A stretch of DNA of 64,000 nucleotides, taken from the NCBI RefSeq assembly GCF_963676685.1, contig NC_092345.1:48815838-48879837 (forward strand), in the 5' to 3' direction. Source of the stretch: Mytilus edulis (taxonomy: Eukaryota; Mollusca; Bivalvia; Mytilida; Mytilidae). The notes beneath the pieces were generated by a model. That model made no database searches. It was not told the origin of the DNA and saw only the letters and a program-made list of their open reading frames with translations. Each line of letters starts with the position of its first letter. Positions within the stretch are counted from its first letter, which is position 1. The translations under genes were made by a program, and so were the position numbers. Shown here in pieces: positions 1 to 10,194 of the stretch.

Positions 1-83
1 GTGTGTAAATATTTTAATTTATGTTTAATAATATAAGCTGTGTCCAATACTGCCAACAAATCTTAGTTTTACAAGCCATTAAG

Positions 84-231
84 GAATGACTGTAATTTTT
101 TTTCTGTCTATGAAGAAATAACATAAAAAATGTGGTGCACACTGAATAACGCGCATAGCGGGTTATTTAATAGTGTGCACCACATTTTTTATGTTATTTC
201 AAATAGACAGAAAAAAATATTACAGTCATTT
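84..231. repeat. Short foldback (MITE-like hairpin)
   Basis: Two arms of about 60 bp are near-perfect inverted copies. The left arm runs from AATGACTG through TCTGTCTATG to GTGGTGCACAC; the right arm is its reverse complement ending CAGTCATT. The centre is itself dyad-like (AATAACGCGCATAGCGGGTT). No ORF lies inside. Most likely a short non-autonomous transposon; I could not settle a target duplication, so the family is open. Confidence 0.75.
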
Positions 232-290
232 CTTATAATTTAATTCTAAAAACCATTTTAAACCATAGAAAACCATGAAAAAAACGTTGA

Positions 291-304
291 TGACGTCAAG
301 GTCA
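291..304. promoter_or_regulatory. CRE palindrome overlapping a nuclear-receptor-like half site
   Basis: TGACGTCA (a perfect CREB/ATF-type palindrome) runs into TCAAGGTCA, an extended nuclear receptor half-site. Motif match only: no gene was identified next to it, so function is unproven. Confidence 0.25.
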
Positions 305-529
305 CATGACTAAATTATGTCTATGGGCTCATAACAAAATAACGTCAGCCAATCAGAAGACGGGTTACATCAACATTAAATTATTCTCGAATAATGGACT
401 TTCTGTGTAGAATTTTCCTCTGCTTTTGGTAATTTTATTTTCCTTTTTAGTGCTATAAAATTTTGAATTCATTTTAAATTAAAGAATGCATATTCTTACT
501 TCCTTGTGCGCGTTTGGCTTTACTTTTGA

Positions 530-690
530 GCATTCTTGGATTATGGGCTCTTCACCTTTTAAACTAGGTTTTGAGTTTTTCAAATATTTTGGCTTCGAAT
601 ATACTAAGTAACTGCAGAGCCATTGAATATCGAAATGCGTATCTGGTGTGGTTAAAATTATTATTGCCTTAAACGTTTACGTTTTGAATG
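530..690 (+). repeat. Diverged dispersed repeat, same family as 62270-62440
   Basis: Shares an ordered series of short blocks with the copy near 62.3 kb: GGATTATGG/GGATTATAG, TCAAATATTTTGGC, then CGAAATGCG(T/C)ATCTGGT. Non-coding in both places. It looks like an old copy of a mussel dispersed element. Confidence 0.45.
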
Positions 691-699
691 TAACCTTGG

Positions 700-3680
700 T
701 ATTCTATGCATCGTTTTATTTTACAATGTAGACCTTCGCAGGGGATCTTGAAATGTCTATTTATTTGTCCGTCGGTAGAAAGTAAAATCAGAAAAAAAAT
801 ATTTGTTTCATTGGTAACCATATTTTTTTGTTGTTATCATAAAGTCATAAGCTTAATTGAATCACAAGAGCACATCAATTTGATGTGGCTTGTCAAGCAA
901 AAATAATTTGTGAACTAGATATACATACATAACCTACTATTATGTACCAATTTCAGCTGTCTAGACTGTGTGGATTGTTCTTATTGTTAAAAATCATATA
1001 GTTACCTATAGTTCCTTATGTCTAAAATTTGATGGATTGTTGTCTTATTGACAGTCATATATCTTTTTCTGAGTTTATATTACTTTATGACAAATTCGAT
1101 TGTAATGTGCATTGAATAGAGAATGGAAACGGGCAATATGTTAAAGAGACAACAACCTGAATAAAGAACACATATAATTTTGGAACTACATATTATTTAT
1201 TGCATGAATGGCAAGTGATGCTTACTCGCTTGGAAAACTTGGTCTAGTTTTTAGTTTAAGAATATTTTCGCTTAATTTTTGTGTGTAATAACCATGAACC
1301 TTGCACTTATAAACGAATATATACAAGCCATGAATATTTTTTTTGTATTTACTTGTAAAGTTTGACTTTGTATACAAATAACATCTCTTTTGAAACATCC
1401 CAAGTCTATGTCCAGGGGACAGCAATGTTTAAAATTACTGTTAATTTCAGTTAATTTTGTGGTCCTCATTGAGGTCCGCTCTATAGCCATTCTTTTTTAT
1501 AAAACAGTCTGATTTTTTTTTTGAATAATACAAAAACGTCCAATAAAACTGCAGGACTAAACAGTATGTGTACTTTGTCGAAACAATTGAACTCTCTACT
1601 AGGAAAAAGGAGGAAAAGGATTTGAAATATACATTTTCCTTTAATAAACAATACTGTTTATTGTTTTATATGTACGTATGTAATGAATATTTTAAATTTT
1701 GTTTTATGTTGTTTAAATCATTTTTTTGTCTGCAAATTTTAATAGTCTAATGAAAGAGATAACACGTGAAAAGTTAAACAGTCAACGTACTATAATAACT
1801 ACCCCATCTGATAATGTCCTTTATCGGTAATTTGTACATTTTTCCTTTGATGTGTACTCGCTGATAATGTCAGTATCAGTGGACTGGCCGTGATATAAAA
1901 ATTATTGGGTTAGTACGCAAATGACATGCGCGAATGCAACGCGTAAGGATCTACTTTCCATTTTCATTCACAAAATTGCGCGTGATTTTTATCGCAGAAA
2001 CGCACGAGATTTTTGGCGAATGAAATACTTGACATTGATTATAACTTTCACAAAGTTAGTTTAGCCTTTTTTGTTGTGAAAATGTGAACAGAAATTTAAT
2101 GCATGAAAAAGTTTTAAAAAATAAAGTAATCCATAATACATGTTTTATTTATTAAACTCACAAATAGCGTTTTGATTAAAATATATTGAACTTATTGGTA
2201 AAAAAAATGAAATGCGTTTAAAACCAAACCCATCAAATGCCGGGGGAGAAACCATTAGTATTAAAAATAACATTTTTAAACGATAAATGCACGAAGGTGC
2301 ATCAATGCAAAACAAATACATTCTAAACTAGGAAGAATGTTTAACTCATGAACCTGTTTGATAATGGGTGTCACAATATAAAATTGCTTCTGCTGTGTTC
2401 GTTGTTATTGTGGTGAAATTAATGTGTAAGTATTCCAGTTCGAACTGCATATAATAATGATATTTCCGGTACGCATTAAGCAAAATAATATGAGGTAACT
2501 ACAACTGTTTTAATTATATGTGTAATTGTCACTACAATTAATTTAATTTAACTCAACATGTTATAAGGACTGTCATTGTTTACTTTGATTGTTCTTTTTT
2601 AAGGACAGTTTTTATTAAATATGTTTACGAAAAAAAAAACATATTTGTATTTGATATCTTTTAAGCAATGTAACTATTCTCTTTGTGTTTAAACCAAGAT
2701 GAAAAAATAAAGATATTTGTTATTTTAAAAATATCTTGCTAGAAAACGACATTTCATAACGCATCACTATGACAATGAAAATGCAATTTTCATTATCAGT
2801 TACCCCCTTCAAGTCGTCTATTTCCTGTTTTCCTGAATGAATAACAACCGTGGCAGTTGAAATAAAATTGTTTGTTACTTAAACTTTGAAAAAGGGCATA
2901 AGGTACCAATTTATTTCAACCGAATTGATTAAAACTCTCAAATTTAATCAAGTATATACTTAAAGTCATATGGTACTTTAATTTAAATAAAAAAATATAA
3001 AATGTTTTATATACTTTAATGCTTAAGTTTATCATTTGAAAGATAATCCTATATTTTATTGAAATCTGCATAAATGTACTGCTATTGAATATTGTCTTTC
3101 AGTACTCTAATTCTCCAACAGTTTTTCCGTATGCAGTGACCTTAACAATGAAACCTTTCGTTATAGCTTCGACATTCTCACAGAGCAAGCGCGAGGATTA
3201 AAATCTATAATGAAAAAACAAAGGTGAAAAACCTCGTAAGAAGATAGTATTAACGGATTCTGAAAAAAAAAAAATAATGAACCAAATCGGTTTACAGTTA
3301 TGACAAAATTTGATTAACAACTGAGTATGCATGTATAACACACAAAACAATATATTGTTTTATCGTCTCACTTATTTTCCACATGTTACCTGATTTTGTG
3401 TTGATTTGTTATCAGCATTTTGTCGATTTTCTTGTAGTTTTGTTTGATCCTATTTCATAGATAAAAAAATATAAATTAAATGCTTTTCATTTGCACATGT
3501 AAATCAAGTTTTAACTTTTCAGCTGACATTATTTTTTTTTTTTTGTTAAACATATTCAGCACATGCGCGATTAATGGTCAAATTAAAGTTTGCATAAATC
3601 TGGACCCAAATTGAGTCGAACTACTGGCTTGGAATTAGTTTAAACATATTTATTTATAGTGCATTGGGAAACAAGTTTTT
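700..3680. other. Long AT-rich stretch without recognisable genes
   Basis: Only short chance ORFs (under 75 codons) with no domain-like sequence, flanked by homopolymer A/T runs. I saw no convincing splice-bounded exon, RNA gene or transposon end here. Confidence 0.5.
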
Positions 3681-3689
3681 CAACTTATA

Positions 3690-3985
3690 TTAATCCAGTT
3701 CCACTTTGCGGGTGCGAGTGCTGCCTTACATAGCGGCATTAGCCAGCTTATTTTCGAAATCTACACGGGTGTTCTTAACGTGCAGAAGATATGGCTCTCT
3801 CTTAACACGGGCCAGCATTTTATCGCCCACTTCCGACGGACTATCATCGTTTCCTCAAGACCATACTCGTAAATGGTGGCAAGGGAGAGCCGAAAATTTA
3901 GTCCCTGAAATTTTCATCGCGAACGGGAATCAAACCAGAAACCTTTGTGTTTGTAGTCAGATGCACTAACCACTACACCAAGGCT
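3690..3985 (-). mobile_element. tRNA-derived SINE
   Basis: Read on the minus strand, the unit starts at about 3983 with a tRNA-like head. A-box-like TGGTGTAGTGGTTAGTGC is followed by B-box-like GGTTTGATTCC at tRNA spacing. A GC-richer non-coding body then runs to about 3690, including CACGTTAAGAACACCCGTG, a phrase typical of conserved metazoan SINE bodies. The head lacks a credible cloverleaf 3' half and is joined to the body, so this is a retroposon and not a tRNA gene. The 87-codon plus-strand ORF across it is a by-product. Confidence 0.7.
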
Positions 3986-3989
3986 TGTA

Positions 3990-6515
3990 AGACAACAATG
4001 TTATTTCAGCGATATTTTGGGACTTATTTTTACCAAACTGGATGCGAATAGCAAATTGTAATTTCAAAACTCAAAATAAAAAAAAACCCATTTTTTGTCG
4101 TAATTGGACCAGTTACATATCATAACTTGCATAAGGAGTATGATGAAAGAACCCATATATGCGTTAGAGCCACTAACAAAACATTCATCATGTATGTGTA
4201 ACAGAAACTTTATAAGTGACACATAAAATAATAAAAAGATGTCCATTGCGACAATTAAACATATATAAATCATTCATTTAACACAAAATCGTAATGAAAA
4301 GATCAACTACAAGTCAAGATCATTGAAATATGGGTTATTGAGTGATCAAAGATTATAAATGAATATGGGAAAGCGAAATTAAAAAACTTTCCCAGATGTC
4401 TTGTTTTCATTGTCTTTTAGAAGAATCTGTAAGAGAGAGGCACAAACTAATCATTATTGCACCAATTTTCAAGTTTGAAATTATTGTAACTGAATTTGAA
4501 AAAGTGGAAAACCATTTAATTCTCCTGTCACTGTACATTAGCATTATTTTGAGAATATTCATTTCACAAGGAACGTATTGACACTAATACAGTTTCTGTA
4601 AAAGAAACCCGATAATTTAATAACTCATTTTTTGAAAAATGAAATATGTCAGCTAAATCCAGTCATAAATAATAATGATTCAACTTGATTGCAACCAATA
4701 AAAACAACAAATACCTCATTTTCCGTTCATGGCATCAGAAATGAGCAATATGTTTTTCAAATATAGTATAAAATAAAAATAGAAATATATTAAACAAACT
4801 ATAACATAGTAAGTTTTGAATTAACTGATTAACATATAATACCGAAGTAAGTAAAATAAATAATTTAAGATAATAAAAATATAAAAAACAGAATATCCAC
4901 CTCATATCGACATTTGTGTGTTTATTCAAACAATCTTTAAAAAAATCTTATTGACGAGGTCAATTGGAATTCACATTGAAATAATTTCTGAACTTGTTTG
5001 AGTAAAATTAAATAGCGATCAATTAAAAGATAATGGTTCACGAGTTGACTGACGTTAGAGCACTAATCAACGCAAAACGATTGTACATGTGGCCAGTTAT
5101 TTTGAACACATATTTATATTACAAACTTGCTAATCTGAATATATAAGTGACATGTAAAAGGATGTGCACAGTGACAAGAGAAGATATATGAATTATTTCT
5201 TGACAGAAAATAATAATCAAAACATCAAATACACGGAGAATAGATATGAGATATATCCATCAACTGAACCTTGACATTGAATAACCTTTGAAAAAAATCA
5301 CATTAACGTTATCTTTCTATTTAGCAGAATATAAAAACGTCAGATATCAATCGTATTGAGTGACGTCTGTTTTATGTTAAATATTTAGTATTTTGGATTG
5401 TTTCTATGTCACATTACTATCATAGGTTAAGGAAGGGTAAAAGGCTAATAAAAGTGTACAACTCCTCCACTAAACGTTTAGCTTCGTCTCAGTACTGCTA
5501 TTATTCATTTTTGTACTATAAAGGTATTTCAAGAAAAGTGTTCATTTTGTAAAACAAAATAATTTTTGGAATAAAAAAATTTCCTAACACAAACATAAAC
5601 AGGAGTAATTTCTAAAATTATACAATTTGTTAATGTATCATAGCGACTTATTTTTGTAGTTTTTTCCTTTTGTTAGGAATAAGCGCTGAACAAGTCCAGT
5701 TGTCATTAAAATAAACAAATAATGTAGCGTATTTTCCTGAATTGGCTTTATAGCCAAACTTACCGTATCCTATTTTTGAAATTTACTTTCCATTACTTTC
5801 CATGATGAATTTAGTTCTAACTTTCATTAACTTCACACGTTTTATCAATACCAAACTTAATATTTTCTGTGCAGTAAAATTTGGTGTTCAGGTACATGAC
5901 ATAATTGTCGAATGGAGACAATGCCTATAGTCCATAAATCGATTCGGGAATATTTTTGGGGGCTCCTTCTTACAAATTAGTATCTACATCTAAAGATTAA
6001 ATATATTTGTTTTTATCATACCAGATTACATCAAAACAAACAAAAAAAAAGAAAAAAAATATTCTATTGGTATGAAATCAATAAAACCATGTGACGAGTT
6101 TGGTTTAAAAATAAAGTCAACAGTAGTATACTGCTGTTCGAAGCTCATAGATCAATTAAGATAAAAACAATCCGGGTTACAAACTAAAACTGAGGGAAAT
6201 GCATCAAAAATAAGAGGAGAACAACGACACAACAGAAACACAACATTAAAATGTAACACACACAGAAAAGAACTATAATATAACAATGGCAATTTTCCTG
6301 CCTTGGTACAGGACATTTTAAGTTAAAAATGTGGGTTGATATAAAAAAAAAAAAAAGGAAGATGTGAACATGGTTTTGTGGCATGAGAAACCTCCCGCTA
6401 TTATGCCAATGTTAAATTTAACTTTAAAATGACAACATTACATGACAGGACTACAATACAAATAAACGAGAGAACATATAGGACAGAGAAACACACGAAT
6501 AATAGCTAACAAAAG
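3990..6515. other. Non-coding stretch with a diverged duplication
   Basis: No exon recognised. The pieces around 4130-4350 and 5040-5300 share loosely ordered phrases (GTTAGAGCACTAA-like, ATAAGTGACA, then GATATATGAATTATTTC-like), suggesting an old, decayed direct duplication about 0.9 kb apart. The rest is AT-rich with homopolymer runs. Confidence 0.3.
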
Positions 6516-6517
6516 GT

Positions 6518-6675
6518 ACCAGGTTTAAAATTTAATACGCCAGACGTGCGTTTCGTCCACATAAGACTAACTAGTGACGCTCAGATGAAAAAATATCGAA
6601 AACCAAAACAAGTGCAAAGTTGAAGAGCACTAAGGACCAAAATATTCAAAATGTTGTGCCCAAAAGTCTAGGGCT
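6518..6675. repeat. Dispersed mussel-type repeat (GTTTCGTC-ACATAAGAC family)
   Basis: Contains GGTACCAGGTTTAAAATTTA, ACGCCAGACGTGCGTTTCGT, CACATAAGACTAACTAGTGA and GTTGAAGAGCACTAAGGACC. The same ordered blocks recur at about 23232, 33577 and, inverted, 24178 and 63755. Non-coding. I recall it as abundant in mussel genomes. Confidence 0.65.
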
Positions 6676-6758
6676 TTATGCCTGGGATAAGAACATCCTT
6701 ATTATTTAGAATAATTCATACTTTTGCAAACAGTAAATTTTATAAAATGACTATATAA

Positions 6759-8053
6759 TATACACATGGAAAAAAGTATTGCAACACCAAATTGAAATTG
6801 AAATTAAAAAAACACTCTTTATTTTTTTGTGATATAATTTGGTAAAATAGAACTAGTTAAACATTATTCAAGTATCACCTGAGTTTAATCAATAAATATC
6901 GACTCGAAAAGTTTTTATCTGCACCTGCAGCTACTGTACCCGTAAACAGCAAAACAGATGTTTTTACCCTTATTGTTTTCAACACTTTAAATAACCAAGT
7001 TTTTAAAGTTATGTGATTGACACCTTGTAATGGGTCCTTGACAACTCTTAACTGCAGCAAGATGGCAGATTATCAGCATAAGAGATGCAGGGATGTCGCT
7101 GTAACAACTGCACGTATTGTTGGTCATCACCATTCCACTATAAGTCGTTTTGAGAATAACAATCAGGCAATAAACGCTGTTAAAGACCTTCCGAGATAAT
7201 GAAGACCCCCTATACCATTTGCTAGAGAAAATCAAGCATAATGAAGGTTGGTCAGAAGGAAACCCATTGCATACAAGACAATCCTAAAAAGAGAGTGGTG
7301 GCCATACAGGAGCCTTTTAACAGGAACTGTTCGAGATCAACTCATCGCTACTGGTTATCGTGTGATAAGACCATTTCGGAGACCTTTGCTAACGAACAGA
7401 CACACAGTTTTCCGTATCTAATGTCGTGCAGAGCTCGCCAAAGTTGGAAATTAGCATCGTGGAGGAAGATCCAATGTTCAAATGGAATTTGGTTCATCTT
7501 TCTTGGCCCGAACGTAGCCCGACTTTGAGCCATATCGAGCATATATGGGACACTATTGGGCGGAAAGTGCGCGAAAAGACACCCCCAAGCAAACACATCA
7601 TGAAATAAACAATGCCCTTCATCAGCAATGGTTGCTTCTACCTTAGCAACAAATTAGTCGATTTATGGAATCAGAAGACGTTAAGATGCGGTTATCCGTT
7701 TGAATGGAGGCTGCGCACAAAGTACTAATTCTTTGGCATATAACGATCAACCATGATGTGAACAGTCATCTGAAGATTAATTTTGAAATGTCTGACATTG
7801 TAAAGTTCGACTACAGTAAAAGTTGTAAAATGCATTTTTTTGTACAAAAAAAAACTTCATTTTGTTATTAAAATTGTGGTTATATAAATCTTTTTTTTCT
7901 TCAAATTTTTTGTTCGTTTCAATGCCAATGTTATCATAAACTATGTTTCAATAATATTATACACATATTTTTTGATATTTCATCCAAAAAAAGAGGCTGA
8001 TTTTTCAAGTTTTAACAAATCAAGGTGTTGCAATACTTTTTTCCATGTGTATA
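6759..8053 (+). mobile_element. Decayed Tc1-like DNA transposon with intact terminal inverted repeats
   Basis: The outer ends (6759-6788 and 8024-8053) are perfect 30-bp inverted copies that start TATACACATGGAAAAAAGTA, consistent with insertion at TA. Between them lies a dead Tc1/mariner transposase: an N-terminal helix-turn-helix-like piece (7060-7200), a TVRDQL-like middle piece, and the C-terminal signature WPERSPTLSHIEHIWD near 7505-7555. Length (1295 bp) is slightly short for the family. Confidence 0.85.
7017..7730 (+). pseudogene. Tc1-like transposase remnant
   Basis: Fragments of one transposase are spread over all three plus-strand frames. The first (7017-7199) carries ADYQHKRCRDVAVTTARIVG and HHSTISRF, resembling the DNA-binding HTH. 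The second (about 7310-7440) resembles the Tc1 linker between HTH and catalytic core. The third (7470-7605) has WPERSPTLSHIEHIWDTIGR, the block holding the third acidic residue of the DDE/D triad. The two upstream catalytic Asp blocks (GD/DNA.PH type) are missing, apparently through an internal deletion near 7440-7470, and several frameshifts separate the pieces. It cannot encode an active enzyme. Confidence 0.8.
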
Positions 8054-8172
8054 GATATACATGATAAAACCGAAGTGGTGACTAACTACAGAATTAAAAA
8101 AACGGGTACATTACATAAAACACCTAAACCAACATATAAAAATACACAGCCGAGTTAGCCAAAGCCTCAACG

Positions 8173-8238
8173 CACAAAGTGACGTCACATTTGAAATTCT
8201 AAAAAAAACACAAAGTGACGTCACATTTGAATTTCTAA
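8173..8238. promoter_or_regulatory. Tandem 36-bp duplication with two CRE palindromes
   Basis: CACAAAGTGACGTCACATTT occurs twice, 36 bp apart, each copy holding TGACGTCA (8180-8187, 8216-8223). It is a local duplication whose motif matches the CREB/ATF site. No nearby gene was recognised, apart from a doubtful minus-strand ORF at 8379-8795. Confidence 0.35.
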
Positions 8239-8378
8239 CAATACTTCCTAAAAGTAAGATAGAATTAGGATTGATTGAAGATTAGATTTTTAATACTGAT
8301 ATTACATTTATTAATAACAATGAAAATAATAATACTAATATCAAATTGGGGTAGTAATTAGATAATTAATTGTATTAT

Positions 8379-8795
8379 CTAGCTGTGTCGGTGTTTCTTC
8401 TGAATCAAACTGTAAACCAAATATATCGTATAAAAATTTCGTTGAACCAGACTGAAATCTAATAAACGATTGATTGATTTTAATTGATAAAGACAATTCA
8501 CATCAGACCACTCCGAAAAGCTACTGTGAATGTAAGTATGACAGAACAAATTGAAGTTTGCCAATGAGAAAAGACTAGACTGTGTTTTCATATCTACTGC
8601 AACAAAAATGTTATGCTTCTTCATGAGTCTTACATCACAAGAAGGTAAACTTCTATATCTCTCGGTAATTGAAGTTCTTATATGAACGCCTGTTAAAAAT
8701 GACACGCAACAAAAAATCCAAAGATAGATAACCTTAAAAAAAAGAACATAAGCAGTGTAATCCGAAATCAATAAATAGTTTAGCAATTGACACAA
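8379..8795 (-). CDS. Unrecognised 138-codon ORF, doubtful gene
   Basis: This is an uninterrupted minus-strand ORF in AT-rich DNA, longer than most chance ORFs around it. The N-terminal 40 residues are hydrophobic (YVLFFKVIYLWIFCCVSFLTG), resembling a membrane segment or late signal anchor; the rest is Cys-poor with no motif I know. The two CRE palindromes at 8180-8223 lie downstream of its stop, not upstream. No splice sites clearly bound it. It could be chance or the trace of an old exon. I assign no function. Confidence 0.2.
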   Translation of the reverse strand: MCQLLNYLLISDYTAYVLFFKVIYLWIFCCVSFLTGVHIRTSITERYRSLPSCDVRLMKKHNIFVAVDMKTQSSLFSLANFNLFCHTYIHSSFSEWSDVNCLYQLKSINRLLDFSLVQRNFYTIYLVYSLIQKKHRHS

Positions 8796-8799
8796 TAGT

Positions 8800-9590
8800 A
8801 CAAGGAATAGCTAACAAGCAAGTACTATATTGAATTGATAGGAACAATTGAAAAATGAAAATATTCATAGACTACACAATGTAAGGGACGTTTTAGGAAT
8901 CAAATAGAAGAAAACAAAGGAACCAAAAAAGTTAAGTGTTCAGGATGTCGTTTAAAACATCCAAAATCTTCGACCATCAAATACAAATAGCAATGAACCA
9001 TAATATCAACCTTACAGAACCATGGAATTCAAACCATAGCGAAATCGAAAGTGGAAATCATAGAATACAAATTTGAATTCCCCTGAATAATAATCAACAG
9101 AGCACTGCCATAATTGCGGTATCAGGAAAACAACAAGGTCAAAGCGATCCTTTCGGAGATAATTCAGCGAAAAGGGATTGAAAAAAAATTCAATAATTTG
9201 AGCATGGGAACCTATGGTGGAACCACAATGAACCTACAAGTAAAAACAAAATCGAAACAAATGTAAAGATAAATGCAAGTTCATCATGAAGACCGCCAAA
9301 ACATATAAAAAAAACCCCAAAACACCAAACCGAGACGACTCTTTAATAAAATATGTTAAACTCATTAAACGGAAAATCTATGGTAGAAATATTTTTCTTA
9401 TTTTTTTTAACTACCACACACATAACTTTTGAATTGTTTTGATTAAACACGAACATCTTTTTTTTAATTCTGATATTGAGCAGATCGGCGTGTTCGAAAA
9501 ATTAGTTGTGGAAAATATGTATGTTAGGGTGCATGCAAAGCAGGAGACGTTCATTAATCGAAGCACCCGGTCTCACTCCTTTTTTGAGTT
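8800..9590. other. AT-rich stretch, nothing recognised
   Basis: No exon, RNA gene or transposon terminus seen; short ORFs only. Confidence 0.4.
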
Positions 9591-9599
9591 CCTGCGATT

Positions 9600-9895
9600 C
9601 TCTAAGTTATTGTTTGTTCCTTTGATATGTCATCTTAATCATAAGCAACACGACGGGTGCCACATGTGGAGCAGGATCTTCTTACTCTTCTGGAGCACCT
9701 GCGATCACCCCTAGTTTTTTGTGGGGTTCGTGTTGCTTATTCTTTAGTTTTCTATGTTGTGTCATGTGTACTTTTGTTTGTCTGTTTGTCTTTTTTCATT
9801 TTTAGCCATGGCGTTGTCAGTTTATTTTCGATTTATGAGTTTGACTGTCCCTCTGGTATCTTTCGTCCCTCTTTTAATCGATTTATTAACTTTGA
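9600..9895 (+). repeat. Dispersed mussel repeat (CATGGCGTTGTCAG family)
   Basis: Ordered blocks: GAGCAGGATCTTCTTACTCT, ATCACCCCTAGTTTTTTGTG, GCCATGGCGTTGTCAGTTTA, TTTGACTGTCCCTCTGGTAT and TTTCGTCCCTC. A second plus-strand copy of the 3' half sits at 61690-61805, an inverted fragment at about 10880-10915 and a 5'-half copy at 49081-49165. Overlapping ORFs of 80-111 codons here are by-products of the repeat. Confidence 0.65.
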
Positions 9896-10194
9896 ATAGT
9901 GGTAATCTACAGTTACCAATATCGATGAAAAAAATTGGACAACATATATCAGTTTTTAAAGTTAGAATGAATGATAACTTTTCTTATTTAGATTTAAATC
10001 AACCACCTATCACACATAGCTTATTAGGAAAAAAATATCTACTGCTTTGTTTCACTTATTGTAAATTGTTCGGCATAACCTTCAACTGAATCAGTAAGAA
10101 TTCAGGTTGTGTTTCCAGTTGTTAAAAGATTACGCAAATTCGTGAAGCGTTCCATATTCTTTATCAGTTGTAAGTCGTTACCTGAGACAGCTGG

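Noticed and set aside
3923-3985. Functional tRNA gene on the minus strand
   Set aside because: A and B boxes fit, but no full cloverleaf follows and the sequence continues into a SINE body.
9657-10089. Overlapping ORFs of 80 and 111 codons
   Set aside because: They cover a dispersed repeat also present near 61.7 kb; hydrophobic content comes from T-rich DNA.
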